Shown here: in pieces, positions 18,180 through 27,653 of the stretch | Layout of the letters: every line of letters begins with the position of its first letter | Position numbering within the stretch: the first letter of the stretch is position 1 | NCBI RefSeq assembly: GCF_000750635.1 | Contig: NZ_CCDM010000005.1 | Location: 372,001 to 436,000 of the forward strand | DNA: 64,000 bases | Source of the DNA: Oceanobacillus jeddahensis | GTDB taxonomy: Bacteria; Bacillota; Bacilli; Bacillales; Amphibacillaceae | Direction: 5' to 3' | Position numbers and translations under genes: made by a program | The notes under the pieces: model-generated | What the model was told of the DNA's origin: nothing | The model's database searches: none | Seen by the model: the letters and a program-made list of their open reading frames with translations, nothing else

Positions 18180-19193
18180 GTGAAAGAGACAATTGAAAAA
18201 AATTCTGTGAAATACCGAGAATTATTACAAAAATATATCGAAACACAAGATGAGAAAGCATTATATGATCTTGAATTAATTAGTAAGGCTTTTATTAAAA
18301 AAAATATTTTACCTGAAGAATTAATTAATTTGCATATCCAGGCAATGGAGCGTATTTATCCGCAATTAATGCATGAGTATAAACTTTCTATGGAATTTTT
18401 ACTCGAGGCTACTATTTTCTATGGGCTGGCATTACAGGAAGTGGATTATTTAAGACAAGAAAAAGATGTACTGACTTCTGAGATTTCCGTTGCTGCGAAT
18501 ATGCAAAAAACTTTACTCGGTACGAAAAAGCCGGAAGTAAATGACCTGGATATTGGAGTTATCAGTGTCCCTGCTCATCAGATGAACGGAGATTATCACC
18601 ATTTTACTAAAGGAAGTAATGGAACGATAGGAATTGCTATTGCGGATGTTATTGGTAAAGGAATCCCGGCAGCGCTTTGTATGTCCATGATCAAATATGC
18701 AATGGACAGCTATCCGGAAGCAACGATGTCGCCGAATAAAGTTTTGGAAAATCTGAATCGTGTTGTCGAAAGAAATATTGACTCCAGCATGTTTATCACG
18801 ATGTGTTATGCACACTATCTGCCAAAAGAAAGTAAACTAAGGTTATCCTCAGCAGGACATGAACCGGGGTATATTTTCCGGGCGGAAACCGGAGAGTTCG
18901 AAGAGGTTCGTGCGAAGGGCATTGTCCTTGGTGTGATGCCTGATGCACAGTACCGGGAATATGAACTGGATATTGATAAAGATGATTTAATTATATTTTT
19001 GACTGACGGAGTTTCAGAGTGCAGGGACGGTGAACGATTTATTGAAACAGAAGAACTGCTGGAAGTAATTCGAAAATATACTGATTTGCCTGCACAAGAT
19101 CTGGTGGATAATGTTTATCAATATTTTGAAAAACTCCAGGACTTTCAATTACGAGATGATTTTACATTAATTGTTCTTCGTAAAGAGGTTTAA
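18180..19193 (+). CDS. rsbU: PP2C-type phosphatase RsbU
   Basis: 337 residues. Residues 1-85 form the helical RsbT-binding domain; a short coiled linker (QEVDYLRQEKDVLTSEI) leads to the PP2C/SpoIIE domain. Metal-site Asp residues lie in MNGDYHHF (about 137), IADVIGKGIPAA (about 160) and LTDGVSE (about 279). When RsbT binds, RsbU dephosphorylates RsbV-P and so frees sigma-B. GTG start with AGGGGGAG 9 bp upstream. A gap of 290 bp with an inverted repeat separates it from rsbV. Confidence 0.94.
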   Translation: MKETIEKNSVKYRELLQKYIETQDEKALYDLELISKAFIKKNILPEELINLHIQAMERIYPQLMHEYKLSMEFLLEATIFYGLALQEVDYLRQEKDVLTSEISVAANMQKTLLGTKKPEVNDLDIGVISVPAHQMNGDYHHFTKGSNGTIGIAIADVIGKGIPAALCMSMIKYAMDSYPEATMSPNKVLENLNRVVERNIDSSMFITMCYAHYLPKESKLRLSSAGHEPGYIFRAETGEFEEVRAKGIVLGVMPDAQYREYELDIDKDDLIIFLTDGVSECRDGERFIETEELLEVIRKYTDLPAQDLVDNVYQYFEKLQDFQLRDDFTLIVLRKEV

Positions 19194-19302
19194 AGAAATA
19201 AAAGCAGGGAATACAGTATATTAGTTTGTTATGTTATCAATACTTTGTTTAAAGTTATAGAGAAAGTGAAAAACTATAGAAAAGTGAATTTAACACAATT
19301 TA

Positions 19303-19366
19303 ACTGGCGGTTGGTCTGTACTTTACTAATCCATAAAATAGGGGAATGTAGAGACCGACTGCCAGT
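19303..19366 (+). repeat. Long inverted repeat between rsbU and rsbV
   Basis: ACTGGCGGTTGGTCT (19303-19317) faces AGACCGACTGCCAGT (19352-19366), with two mismatches over 15 bp and a 34-bp loop. There is no T-run, so it is not a plain terminator. It lies where B. subtilis has the sigma-B autoregulatory promoter, but I could not find a convincing GTTTAA/GGGTAT pair here. Confidence 0.6.
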
Positions 19367-19484
19367 GTAGACTTGATTGCTCGACAGTATATTCAGTTGG
19401 GGTGGCAAGTCCCCATCTGAAGGAAAATTCATTTTATAATGTATCGTCATCTATCTAATACTTGTGATGACAGAGGGGGCTATT

Positions 19485-19817
19485 ATGAATTTATCAGTTA
19501 ATGTGCAAGAAGAAAGCAATGTAACAGTTTTAGAAGTAAGTGGAGAGATTGATGCGTATACTGCACCAGAATTAAAAGAATCATTAATGCCTTTAATTAA
19601 AGAGAGCGATAATGAAGTTGAAGTAGATTTAGAAAATGTACAGTATATGGACAGCACTGGTTTAGGTGTCTTTGTTAGTGCTTTAAAAGCATCGAAGGAA
19701 AGTGGAAGCCATTTTAGCGTGAAGAATGTTCAAGGGCGGGTGTATCGCATTTTTGAGATAACAGGTCTTGATGAAATTATAGATATTAAAGCAGCGATTC
19801 GAGGTGGCAATGAGTAA
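19485..19817 (+). CDS. rsbV: Anti-anti-sigma factor RsbV
   Basis: 110 residues, one STAS domain. The regulated Ser is in YMDSTGLGVFV (about residue 56). Dephosphorylated RsbV binds RsbW and releases sigma-B. The start is ATG 19485, preceded by AGAGGGGG. Its stop codon overlaps the rsbW start (TAATG), so translation is coupled to its partner. Confidence 0.96.
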   Translation: MNLSVNVQEESNVTVLEVSGEIDAYTAPELKESLMPLIKESDNEVEVDLENVQYMDSTGLGVFVSALKASKESGSHFSVKNVQGRVYRIFEITGLDEIIDIKAAIRGGNE

Positions 19818-20293
19818 TGGAAGCATTTGATTATATAGAAATGAAGGTGCCGGCGAAAGCAGAGTATATTGGAGTGATGCGTTTAACACTTTCAGGCGTT
19901 GCTAACCGGATGGGTTTCTCTTATGATGCAATTGAGGACCTGAAAGTTGCTATATCAGAAGCTGTTACAAATGCTGTTGAGCATGCATATGAAGAAAAAG
20001 AATCTGGCGAAATAACAGTTGGCTTTGGTTTATATGAAGATCGTATGGAAATCATGGTAGCTGATCGTGGAGGAAGCTTTGACTTAGAAGAGGTAAAGAA
20101 TGGAACTGGCCCATATAAAAACGATGAACCAGTTGAAAAAATTCGGGAGGGAGGCTTTGGTTTATTCTTAATTGAAGCACTAATGGACGAAGTAAAAATT
20201 AACAACAAATATGGCGTAATGGTCATTATGACTAAATACAATAGAGAAGAAGAGGTGGACATGGATGACGACCAAGTCTCAACCATTCAATAG
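19817..20293 (+). CDS. rsbW: Anti-sigma-B factor and kinase RsbW
   Basis: 158 residues, GHKL kinase fold. N-box EAVTNAVEHAY (about residue 50), G1 MVADRGGSFD (about 80), G2 EGGFGLFLIEALMD (about 112). RsbW either holds sigma-B or phosphorylates RsbV, depending on ATP and RsbV state. It overlaps rsbV by 1 base and sigB by 29 bases. The C-terminal acidic tail (EEVDMDDDQ) comes from the overlap. Confidence 0.96.
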   Translation: MEAFDYIEMKVPAKAEYIGVMRLTLSGVANRMGFSYDAIEDLKVAISEAVTNAVEHAYEEKESGEITVGFGLYEDRMEIMVADRGGSFDLEEVKNGTGPYKNDEPVEKIREGGFGLFLIEALMDEVKINNKYGVMVIMTKYNREEEVDMDDDQVSTIQ

Positions 20294-21056
20294 AGGGGGA
20301 GATGAGGTTTATCAGTGGATAAGTGCTCTTAAGGAAGATCCAACAAATGAAGAAATACAGGAAAAGATCGTTTTAACCTATCAAAATCTTGTTGGATCTA
20401 TTGCCCGAAAGTACTCCAAAAATAGCGCCATTCATGAAGACCTTGTACAAGTCGGCATGATTGGGCTGCTTGGGGCAATTAAGAGATACGATCCATCTTA
20501 TGGTAAGTCGTTTGAATCTTTCGCGATCCCAACCATTATTGGTGAAATAAAACGATTTATACGGGATAAAACATGGAGTGTACATGTCCCTCGTCGTATT
20601 AAAGAATTGGGACCAAAAATTCGCAAAAGTGTAGATGAACTGACAACCCAAAATCAAAAATCTCCTACCATTCAAGAAATTGCAGAACATATCGGTGTAG
20701 CTGAAGAAGAAGTATTAGAAACAATGGAAATGAGTAAAAGCTACAAAGCGCTATCTGTTGACCATAAAATTGAAGCTGATTCAGACGGCAGTACAGTTGC
20801 TATTTTAGATTTAATTGGCAACGAGGATAATAGTTTTGAGAATTTAGAACAAAAAATGATGCTCGAAAAAATACTTCCTGTTTTGTCAGAGCGGGAGCAA
20901 TTAATTTTAGAATGTACCTACTTTAAAAATATGAGTCAAAAAGAAACAGGGGAAATGCTGGGCATTTCACAGATGCATGTCTCACGCCTTCAAAGACGAG
21001 CACTCCGCAAATTACGAGAAACGATGCAAACGGAAAGTACAGAGGTATTCGATTGA
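20265..21056 (+). CDS. sigB: RNA polymerase sigma factor SigB (general stress)
   Basis: 263 residues, group 3 sigma factor. Region 2 has HEDLVQVGMIGLLGAIKRYDP; region 3 has VHVPRRIKELGPKIRK; region 4 ends in the helix-turn-helix ETGEMLGISQMHVSRLQRRALRKLR. It directs the general stress regulon. The start overlaps rsbW by 29 bp, with AGAGGTGG upstream, and its stop overlaps the rsbX TTG start. The module rsbRSTUVW-sigB-rsbX is complete and in B. subtilis order. Confidence 0.97.
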   Translation: MTTKSQPFNRGGDEVYQWISALKEDPTNEEIQEKIVLTYQNLVGSIARKYSKNSAIHEDLVQVGMIGLLGAIKRYDPSYGKSFESFAIPTIIGEIKRFIRDKTWSVHVPRRIKELGPKIRKSVDELTTQNQKSPTIQEIAEHIGVAEEEVLETMEMSKSYKALSVDHKIEADSDGSTVAILDLIGNEDNSFENLEQKMMLEKILPVLSEREQLILECTYFKNMSQKETGEMLGISQMHVSRLQRRALRKLRETMQTESTEVFD

Positions 21057-21658
21057 TTTCCGGTAAGTATGTAGATGTTTCTGTCTATCAAAAATCTAAA
21101 AAAGGTAATCATTTTTGTGGAGATAGCTACTTTTTTATAGAAGAAGACCAAATGTTTTTAGGAGTGCTTGCAGATGGTCTTGGAAGCGGAGAAATTGCAA
21201 AAGAATCCTCCCAGGCAGTTATTGATATTGTGCAGCAGCATAAGTACAAAACAGTAAAACAGATTATTGATTTATGTAATAAACAGCTAATTGGCATGCG
21301 TGGAGCAGTTATGGGCATATTAAAGATAGACTTCGTGGATCAAACCTTTACATTTTCCTCCATTGGAAATATAGGTATTATTATTTTGGAAAAAGGATGT
21401 AAAAAGAAGAGAAATATACCAAGCTCTGGATACCTCGGCTCCCGTTACCGGGGTGTGAAAGTGATGACAGAAAAATTAAGTGAGGGCACAAATTTCATTG
21501 TATTTTCTGATGGAGTTAAAGATAAAGAGTTATCTGAGTATTACTTTAAAGACTATAAAGTAGAGCGGATTACAGATGCCTATGCACAGTATAGTGATAG
21601 CGCTAGACAAGATGACACTACATTAATGGCAATTAGATATAAAGGGGAAAAAGGTTGA
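21053..21658 (+). CDS. rsbX: Phosphoserine phosphatase RsbX (feedback)
   Basis: 201 residues, a short PP2C-type domain: GDSYFF (about residue 24), LADGLGSGEIAKESS (about 38) and VFSDGVKDKEL (about 148) carry the metal-binding Asp residues. It dephosphorylates RsbS and RsbR after stress, resetting the stressosome. I read a TTG start at 21053 overlapping the sigB stop by 4 bp. The upstream context (GAGGTATTC) is a weak but usable ribosome site. Confidence 0.93.
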   Translation: MISGKYVDVSVYQKSKKGNHFCGDSYFFIEEDQMFLGVLADGLGSGEIAKESSQAVIDIVQQHKYKTVKQIIDLCNKQLIGMRGAVMGILKIDFVDQTFTFSSIGNIGIIILEKGCKKKRNIPSSGYLGSRYRGVKVMTEKLSEGTNFIVFSDGVKDKELSEYYFKDYKVERITDAYAQYSDSARQDDTTLMAIRYKGEKG

Positions 21659-21805
21659 TTTGTATGAAAATAACATGAACGTTGTTTCATTTGTTATTGA
21701 TTACAAATCAATCTTTTTTATTGGAAAGTTTTTTCTAATAATGTGAGAAAGCATTCCCGTGTTTAATTTGATACAATAAGAGTAGAGTAAGGAGGAGAAG
21801 ACGTA

Positions 21806-23965
21806 GTGAATGTAGATGAAAAATTAATTGCAATCGTATCAAAAGATACCAGTATACAAGGTAAAACTGTTTCAAAAGTAATCTCTCTTTTAGATGAAGG
21901 AAATACCGTTCCATTTATTGCAAGATATCGAAAGGAAGCAACAGGCGGATTGGATGAAGTGAAAATAAAAGAGATCCAGGATAGATGGACATACGTCCTG
22001 AATCTGACGGAGCGGAAACAAGAAGTACTTCGCATTATTGAAGAACAAGGTAAACTAACAGATGATTTGAGAAATGAAATTGAAAAAGCGACACAGCTTC
22101 AAAAGGTAGAAGACTTGTATCGTCCTTATAAGCAAAAACGTCGTACCAGAGCAACTATTGCAAAAGAGAAAGGGTTAGAGCCGCTTGCACAAGTGATTTG
22201 GGAGCAGAAGGAATCACTTGATTTAGAACAAGAAGCGACGCAGTATTTTTCTGAAGAACACACGTTGACTACCGTAGAAGAAGTGCTTCAAGGTGTAAAT
22301 GACATTATTGCGGAATGGATTTCTGATGAACCGGCTTACCGTGAATTTATTCGCGATACCACCATGAAACAGGGCACAATCCAGTCAGAGGATAAAAACA
22401 AAGAAGCAGATGAAAAACAGATTTTTGAGATGTATTATGAATACAGCGAAGCGATTCGGTCATTGGTGTCTCATCGAATTCTTGCACTCAATCGTGGAGA
22501 GAAAGAAGGTATTTTAAAAGTACAGGTAGAAGCGCCTGTGGATAAAATAATCTCCTATTTAGAAAATAAGGTGATTACAAAAAATTGCCCACAAACTATT
22601 AAAGAATTGTTAACAGCTGCGGTAGAAGATAGTTATAAAAGGTTAATTGAACCATCAGTGGAAAGAGAAATACGCAGTGCACTTACAGAAAAAGCAGAAG
22701 CACAGGCAATTGAGGTTTTCTCTGTTAACTTAAGAAATCTATTACTTCAGCCGCCGTTAAAAGGAAAGGTGATTTTAGGAGTTGACCCTGCTTTTCGCAC
22801 AGGTTGTAAATTGGCGATTGTGGATGAAACAGGGAAAGTTCATCAAATCCAAGTGATTTATCCGACTGCTCCAAAGAAAGATGTCGAAGGGGCAGAGAAG
22901 GTCGTTCTTCGTCTAATAAACCAATTTGATGTCGAATTAGTTGCAATTGGAAATGGAACAGCCTCCAGAGAAACAGAACAGTTTATTTCGGATGTTTTGA
23001 CAAATAACCGACTTGATATACCGTATATTATTGTGAATGAGGCTGGAGCCAGTGTATATTCTGCTTCCGCTTTAGCGAGAGAAGAATTCCCTGATTTACA
23101 AGTAGAGGAAAGAAGTGCTGTTTCTATTGCGAGAAGGGTACAGGATCCTTTAGCAGAGCTGGTGAAAATTGATCCGAAGTCCATCGGTGTCGGCCAATAT
23201 CAGCATGATGTCAGTCAGAAAGAACTGTCTAATTCATTGACATTTGTCGTGGAAACAGCAGTTAACCAGGTTGGTGTAAATGTAAATACAGCTTCTTCCT
23301 CTCTTCTGCAGTATGTATCTGGTTTAAGTAAAACCGTAGCAAATAATGTGATTAAGAAGCGGGAAGAGGAAGGGAAATTTACAAACCGTAAACAATTAAA
23401 GAAAATCCCACGACTCGGTGCTAAAACATATGAACAGGCAATAGGATTCCTGAGAATTGTGGACGGGGACACGCCGCTTGATCGTACACCTATTCACCCA
23501 GAAAGTTATTCACATGTGAAAGCATTATTAAATAAGCTTGGCTTTGATGAACAGGCCTTGGGGACAGCTCCTTTAGAACAAAAAATTAAAGAAATTGACA
23601 AGCAAGCTATCGCAGAAGAACTGGAAATAGGGTTACCTACGTTAGAAGATATTCTTGAAGCATTAAGTAAGCCAGAACGTGATTTGCGCGATGATTTTCC
23701 ACAGCCATTATTAAAGAAAAATGTAATGAATATGGAAGATTTAAAAGCTGGCATGGAGCTGCAAGGAACAGTCCGTAATGTGGTTGATTTTGGTGTCTTT
23801 GTTGATATTGGAGTGAAGCAAGACGGGCTTGTGCATATTTCTAAAATGTCTAAGCAGTTCGTGAAGCACCCAATGGATGTTGCTTCTGTTGGGGATGTAG
23901 TAACTGTTTGGGTTGATGATGTGAATGTCCATAAAGGAAGAATTGCGCTTTCAATGATTCAATAA
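21806..23965 (+). CDS. tex: Tex-family RNA-binding transcription accessory protein
   Basis: 719 residues, typical Tex (YdcI in B. subtilis). Order: N-terminal helical domain (VPFIARYRKEATGGLDE, RYRPY-like YRPYKQKRRTRA), YqgF/RNase H-like domain around GVDPAFRTGCKLAIVD (about 328), helix-hairpin-helix pair (VNTASSSLLQYVSGLS and IPRLGAKTYEQAIGFLRI), and a C-terminal S1 domain (GTVRNVVDFGVFVDIGVKQDGLVHIS). It binds nucleic acid and acts in transcription. GTG start after AAGGAGGAG. Placed after rsbX as in B. subtilis. Confidence 0.95.
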   Translation: MNVDEKLIAIVSKDTSIQGKTVSKVISLLDEGNTVPFIARYRKEATGGLDEVKIKEIQDRWTYVLNLTERKQEVLRIIEEQGKLTDDLRNEIEKATQLQKVEDLYRPYKQKRRTRATIAKEKGLEPLAQVIWEQKESLDLEQEATQYFSEEHTLTTVEEVLQGVNDIIAEWISDEPAYREFIRDTTMKQGTIQSEDKNKEADEKQIFEMYYEYSEAIRSLVSHRILALNRGEKEGILKVQVEAPVDKIISYLENKVITKNCPQTIKELLTAAVEDSYKRLIEPSVEREIRSALTEKAEAQAIEVFSVNLRNLLLQPPLKGKVILGVDPAFRTGCKLAIVDETGKVHQIQVIYPTAPKKDVEGAEKVVLRLINQFDVELVAIGNGTASRETEQFISDVLTNNRLDIPYIIVNEAGASVYSASALAREEFPDLQVEERSAVSIARRVQDPLAELVKIDPKSIGVGQYQHDVSQKELSNSLTFVVETAVNQVGVNVNTASSSLLQYVSGLSKTVANNVIKKREEEGKFTNRKQLKKIPRLGAKTYEQAIGFLRIVDGDTPLDRTPIHPESYSHVKALLNKLGFDEQALGTAPLEQKIKEIDKQAIAEELEIGLPTLEDILEALSKPERDLRDDFPQPLLKKNVMNMEDLKAGMELQGTVRNVVDFGVFVDIGVKQDGLVHISKMSKQFVKHPMDVASVGDVVTVWVDDVNVHKGRIALSMIQ

Positions 23966-23978
23966 AGTAAGAAATAAG

Positions 23979-24014
23979 AAAAGGGAGCTTCCACATTATG
24001 AAGTTCCCTTTTTT
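23979..24014 (+). terminator. Terminator after tex
   Basis: AAAAGGGAGCTT pairs with AAGTTCCCTTTTTT, just past the tex stop. Confidence 0.8.
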
Positions 24015-24021
24015 CAACATC

Positions 24022-24067
24022 AAAAAGAAGACGCTCGCCTTAGATAAAAGGAAGGTCTTCTTTTTAT
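24022..24067. terminator. Terminator between tex and katA
   Basis: AGAAGAC (24026-24032) pairs with GTCTTCT (24055-24061). A-rich and T-rich flanks suit the converging catalase gene. Confidence 0.75.
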
Positions 24068-24073
24068 TGGTTA

Positions 24074-25567
24074 TTATTTTACAGATTCTTCGTTTGCAGC
24101 TTCTACTTCATCAAGAGAAATGCCAATTGCTTCTGCAACACCTTTTCCGTATTCCGGATCAGCTTTATAGCAATTGTTGATATGACGAAGCTTCACTGAT
24201 TTTGATGCTGGTGCAATATCATCCGCTGTGTTTCTGAAAAGAGCTTGTTTCTGCTCATCAGACATTAAGCGGAATAGTTTACCCGGCTGTTCATAGTAAA
24301 GCGCATCGTCTTCATCAAAATCAAAGTAATCAGCATCCACATCTGCACCCAGCTGTAATGCAGGTTCCTGATGCTCTTTGCTGTCTTCCCATTCACCATA
24401 TTGGTTCGGGCTGTAGCTGACTTGTCCGCCTGTGTAAGGGACAACACGCATTGCGCCATCGCGGTGATATGGATGGAAGTTTTTCGCATTTTTCGGATAG
24501 TTAACAGGGATTTGCCAATGGTTAACGCCTAGACGGTAACGCTGTGCATCTCCATAAGAGAATAGACGTCCTTGTAACATTTTATCTGGAGAGAATCCAA
24601 TTCCAGGTACAATGTTCGTTGGAGCGAATGCTGCCTGCTCTACCTCTTCATGATAGTTTTCAGGGTTTTTATTAAGCTCTAATTCACCAACTTCGATAAG
24701 CGGGAATTCATCTTTATACCATACTTTTGTTAAGTCAAATGGGTTGTATGGCATATTTTTAGCTTCTTCTTCTGTCATTACTTGAATGTACATTTTCCAT
24801 TTAGGGAAATTGCCTTCTTCAATAGCCGTGTATAAATCGCGTTGGTGACTTTCGCGGTCTGCACCGACAACATTTGCAGCTTCTTGGTTTGTAAGATTTT
24901 CAATTCCTTGCTGCGTTCTGAAATGGAATTTCACCCAAACACGTTCGTTATTTTCATTGTATAAGCTATACGCATGACTGCCGAATAAGTGCATGTTACG
25001 ATAAGATTTTGGAATACCGCGATCAGACATAACGACAGTAACCTGGTGAAGTGCTTCTGGTAAGTTAGACCAGAAATCCCAGTTTGCATCAGCATTTTTC
25101 ATGTTTGTTTTTGGATCACGTTTTACAACGTGGTTTAAGTCAGGGAAACGTTTAGGATCTCTCATAAAGAATACAGGGGTGTTGTTACCAACTAAATCCC
25201 AGTTTCCTTCTTCTGTATAAAACTTCATAGCAGTTCCGCGAATATCACGTTCCGCATCAGCAGCTCCACGCTCACCAGCTACGGTAGAGAAACGGATAAA
25301 CATATCGGTTTTTTTCCCAACTTCAGAGAAGATGTTTGCTTTTGTATATTTTGTAATGTCGTTTGTGATTGTTAATGTTCCATAAGCGCCAGATCCTTTA
25401 GCGTGCATACGGCGTTCAGGGATTACTTCACGATCAAAGTGTGCAAGCTTTTCAAGGAACCAAAAATCTTCCATTAATAATGGACCACGTTTACCGGCCG
25501 TTTTGGAATCATCATCATTTGGTACAGGAGCACCAAATGCAGTGGTCATTTTTCTTTTTTCACTCAT
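24074..25567 (-). CDS. katA: Vegetative catalase (clade 3, small subunit)
   Basis: 497 residues. The distal His is in [15 protein letters not shown] (about residue 54), the catalytic Asn in [14 protein letters not shown] (about 127), and the proximal haem Tyr in [17 protein letters not shown] (about 337). The length fits monofunctional haem catalases such as B. subtilis KatA. It destroys hydrogen peroxide in the cytosol. It interrupts the tex to SprT order seen in B. subtilis, so it was added here in this lineage. A PerR-type box lies 26 bp upstream of the start. Confidence 0.96.
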   Translation of the reverse strand: MSEKRKMTTAFGAPVPNDDDSKTAGKRGPLLMEDFWFLEKLAHFDREVIPERRMHAKGSGAYGTLTITNDITKYTKANIFSEVGKKTDMFIRFSTVAGERGAADAERDIRGTAMKFYTEEGNWDLVGNNTPVFFMRDPKRFPDLNHVVKRDPKTNMKNADANWDFWSNLPEALHQVTVVMSDRGIPKSYRNMHLFGSHAYSLYNENNERVWVKFHFRTQQGIENLTNQEAANVVGADRESHQRDLYTAIEEGNFPKWKMYIQVMTEEEAKNMPYNPFDLTKVWYKDEFPLIEVGELELNKNPENYHEEVEQAAFAPTNIVPGIGFSPDKMLQGRLFSYGDAQRYRLGVNHWQIPVNYPKNAKNFHPYHRDGAMRVVPYTGGQVSYSPNQYGEWEDSKEHQEPALQLGADVDADYFDFDEDDALYYEQPGKLFRLMSDEQKQALFRNTADDIAPASKSVKLRHINNCYKADPEYGKGVAEAIGISLDEVEAANEESVK

Positions 25568-25592
25568 AAATAGTTTCCCTCCTATATATTAA

Positions 25593-25607
25593 ATACAATT
25601 ATTATAA
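25593..25607 (-). promoter_or_regulatory. Probable PerR box upstream of katA
   Basis: On the gene strand it reads TTATAATAATTGTAT, matching 13 of 15 positions of the PerR consensus (TTATAAT, one base, ATTATAA). Catalase is a classic PerR target in Bacillus. The regulator itself is not in the window. Confidence 0.65.
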
Positions 25608-26399
25608 TAACATAATAACTAGTAGATTGCTATTAATATACTATGTTATTTATGTGACTTTTTTAGAAAGATTTATAGAATCCCCTATTGACAGTAATAG
25701 TCAAGTTTGTGGGCTATAAATTGAAAAGTTCGAATTTCTTTTAATACGAAATAGAATTTTGAATGAATCATTCTATTTATTCTCAATTAGTTTGTTTAAA
25801 TGAGAATATATGTTGAAAAGAGGGATAATATAGTAGAGTGGCTGTTCTGGATATATATTTTGCTCTGTAAAGGGATGTTGCTCTAAAGAACGAACATTTG
25901 TATGGTGTATGCTAAAGGAACAAATCAAAAGTTCTAAATGCGTTTTCGCTTGATTGATCGGAAGCTCTCGTTTCAAGCGATCCTAAGCTTGATAAGCGGA
26001 GGAGTTCAAGTTAAAATGAGTCATTATCAGTTAACCTTTTTTATTGGAATTTCAAATGGAATACAATGGAAAACATCCAAGAAGCAAATTTTAAAACGCT
26101 GTGAAGGTAAAAAAATATACAATAATGATGTATGGCTTTACACGTTAAGAAATGATGAAAATTTAACGTGAAAAGATTTTGACACCGTAAAAATTTGAAC
26201 ATGCCAGTGACGACAAACAAAATGCCATACAATCTATACTTGTAAAAAATGTGTCTATTTTTAGTAAGCGAAGAAAAATGGCCGATTTTAAAGGAACTTC
26301 AACAAAGATCTCCATATCGAGCGAGAACGTTGGATTCAGCAATTGCTTGTGCTGGTACAGGACGGGCGTTTGCATAAGCTTTCTAAGAGGGTGAAACAA
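25608..26399. other. Gap between katA and the SprT-like gene with two tiny frames
   Basis: Almost 800 bp. Two short frames on the + strand have plausible starts: 26016-26171 (51 codons, MSHYQLTFFIG..., with CGGAGGAG 12 bp upstream) and 26249-26377 (42 codons, ending ARTLDSAIACAGTGRAFA). Neither is recognised. B. subtilis has the small cortex protein gene cmpA in this neighbourhood, but I do not find its sequence pattern here. Coding status is open. Confidence 0.3.
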
Positions 26400-26852
26400 A
26401 TGAAACTAATGCCGGATGAAGAATTGTATCAGTTAGTTAACCAGTTATCAGAAACTTTTTTTAATAAATCGTTTATGGATGAAGTTCGTTTTAATCCCCG
26501 TTTGCGGACTACTGGCGGAAGATATATTCCGAGTAAACGCCTCATTGAATTAAATCCTAAATATGCATTGGAATTTGAAAGAGAAGAACTTTACGGTATT
26601 ATTAAACATGAACTTTGTCATTATCATTTGCATATTGAAGGAAAAGGATATCAGCATCGGGATAAAGATTTTCGGGAATTACTTGCGAAAACAGGATCTC
26701 CCCGTCATTGCAAACAGTTACCTTCTGAACAAAACCGTTACCGGTATACCTATGAATGCAACAAATGTAAAACCGTCTATAAAAGGGTGAGAAAAGTAGA
26801 TGTGTCCAGGTATCGATGTGGAAAATGCAGAGGAAAGTTAAATCTGGTTTAA
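26400..26852 (+). CDS. SprT-like zinc metalloprotease-fold protein (YdcK)
   Basis: About 150 residues. The SprT domain has the metal motif IIKHELCHYHLH (HExxH near residue 69) and ends with a zinc ribbon: CNKCKTVYKR then YRCGKCRGKL. B. subtilis YdcK has the same layout. Its substrate is unknown; relatives with the same fold act on DNA-protein crosslinks. ATG 26400 is chosen because AGAGGGTG lies 8 bp upstream. It is the last protein gene before the tRNA cluster, as in B. subtilis. Confidence 0.9.
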   Translation: MKLMPDEELYQLVNQLSETFFNKSFMDEVRFNPRLRTTGGRYIPSKRLIELNPKYALEFEREELYGIIKHELCHYHLHIEGKGYQHRDKDFRELLAKTGSPRHCKQLPSEQNRYRYTYECNKCKTVYKRVRKVDVSRYRCGKCRGKLNLV

Positions 26853-27029
26853 TTTTTTTGAGGATAAGTATTGACGAATAATATTTTCCATGATAAATTA
26901 ATGAAGCTGATATGAAATGACAAGCTTTCCTTACTAGAAAATGCGTTTCAGATCTATTGTCGAATTGCATGGAGTTTTGGTTAACTTTCCAAGCTTAGAA
27001 AAACTTTTAAAGAAATTTAAAGGCTTTTG

Positions 27030-27058
27030 TTGACAAACAACAAGATATATTGTATGAT
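27030..27058 (+). promoter_or_regulatory. Strong sigma-A promoter of the tRNA cluster
   Basis: TTGACA (27030-27035), 17-bp spacer, TATGAT (27053-27058), 57 bp ahead of tRNA-Asn. Confidence 0.8.
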
Positions 27059-27115
27059 ATTTTTTGTTGTTGCGTAATTAGGATATTACATAGATAGTGA
27101 CTGATTACTTTATAT

Positions 27116-27190
27116 TCCACAGTAGCTCAGTGGTAGAGCAATCGGCTGTTAACCGATCGGTCGTAGGTTCGAATCCTACCTGTGGAGCCA
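27116..27190 (+). tRNA. tRNA-Asn (GTT)
   Basis: Acceptor TCCACAG pairs with CTGTGGA; anticodon GTT in the CTGTTAA loop; T-loop GGTTCGAATCC; encoded CCA. First of eight tRNA genes. Confidence 0.96.
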
Positions 27191-27195
27191 TTATT

Positions 27196-27286
27196 GGAGA
27201 AGTACTCAAGTGGCTGAAGAGGCGCCCCTGCTAAGGGTGTAGGTCGTGTAAGCGGCGCGAGGGTTCAAATCCCTCCTTCTCCGCCA
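27196..27286 (+). tRNA. tRNA-Ser (GCT)
   Basis: Class II tRNA of 91 nt with a long variable arm; acceptor GGAGAAG with CTTCTCC; anticodon GCT; encoded CCA. Five bases after tRNA-Asn. Confidence 0.95.
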
Positions 27287-27302
27287 TTTTAATTTTCATA
27301 GT

Positions 27303-27374
27303 GGCCCGTTGGTCAAGCGGTTAAGACACCGCCCTTTCACGGCGGTAACACGGGTTCGAATCCCGTACGGGTCA
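27303..27374 (+). tRNA. tRNA-Glu (TTC)
   Basis: Acceptor GGCCCGT with ACGGGTC; anticodon TTC in the CTTTCAC loop; T-arm CGGGTTCGAATCCCG. CCA is not encoded. Confidence 0.95.
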
Positions 27375-27402
27375 TCTTTCTAAAATTTTAAATAAATATA
27401 TT

Positions 27403-27479
27403 GGTCCGGTAGTTCAGTTGGTTAGAATGCCTGCCTGTCACGCAGGAGGTCGCGGGTTCGAGTCCCGTCCGGACCGCCA
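27403..27479 (+). tRNA. tRNA-Asp (GTC)
   Basis: Acceptor GGTCCGG with CCGGACC; anticodon GTC in the CTGTCAC loop; encoded CCA. Confidence 0.96.
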
Positions 27480-27486
27480 TTATAGT

Positions 27487-27561
27487 TGGGCCATAGCCAA
27501 GCGGTAAGGCATCGGGTTTTGATCCCGTGTACCCCAGGTTCGAATCCTGGTGGCCCAGCCA
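27487..27561 (+). tRNA. tRNA-Gln (TTG)
   Basis: Acceptor TGGGCCA with TGGCCCA; anticodon TTG in the TTTTGAT loop; encoded CCA. A terminator follows. Confidence 0.95.
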
Positions 27562-27588
27562 TTTTTCTTTTTAGAGGGAATACATGAT

Positions 27589-27618
27589 AATACTATTAAT
27601 GATAATAGTATTTTTTTA
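27589..27618 (+). terminator. Terminator after tRNA-Gln
   Basis: AATACTATTA (27589-27598) pairs with TAATAGTATT (27603-27612) and runs into seven or more T. It divides the cluster into a five-gene and a three-gene unit. Confidence 0.8.
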
Positions 27619-27647
27619 TTGATAAGCATATCATAATGACTTATTAA
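27619..27647 (+). promoter_or_regulatory. Possible promoter for tRNA-Lys and both tRNA-Leu genes
   Basis: TTGATA (27619-27624), 17 bp, TATTAA (27642-27647). It follows the internal terminator, and the predicted start would fall at or within a base or two of the tRNA-Lys 5' end. Confidence 0.4.
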
Positions 27648-27653
27648 ATATAG

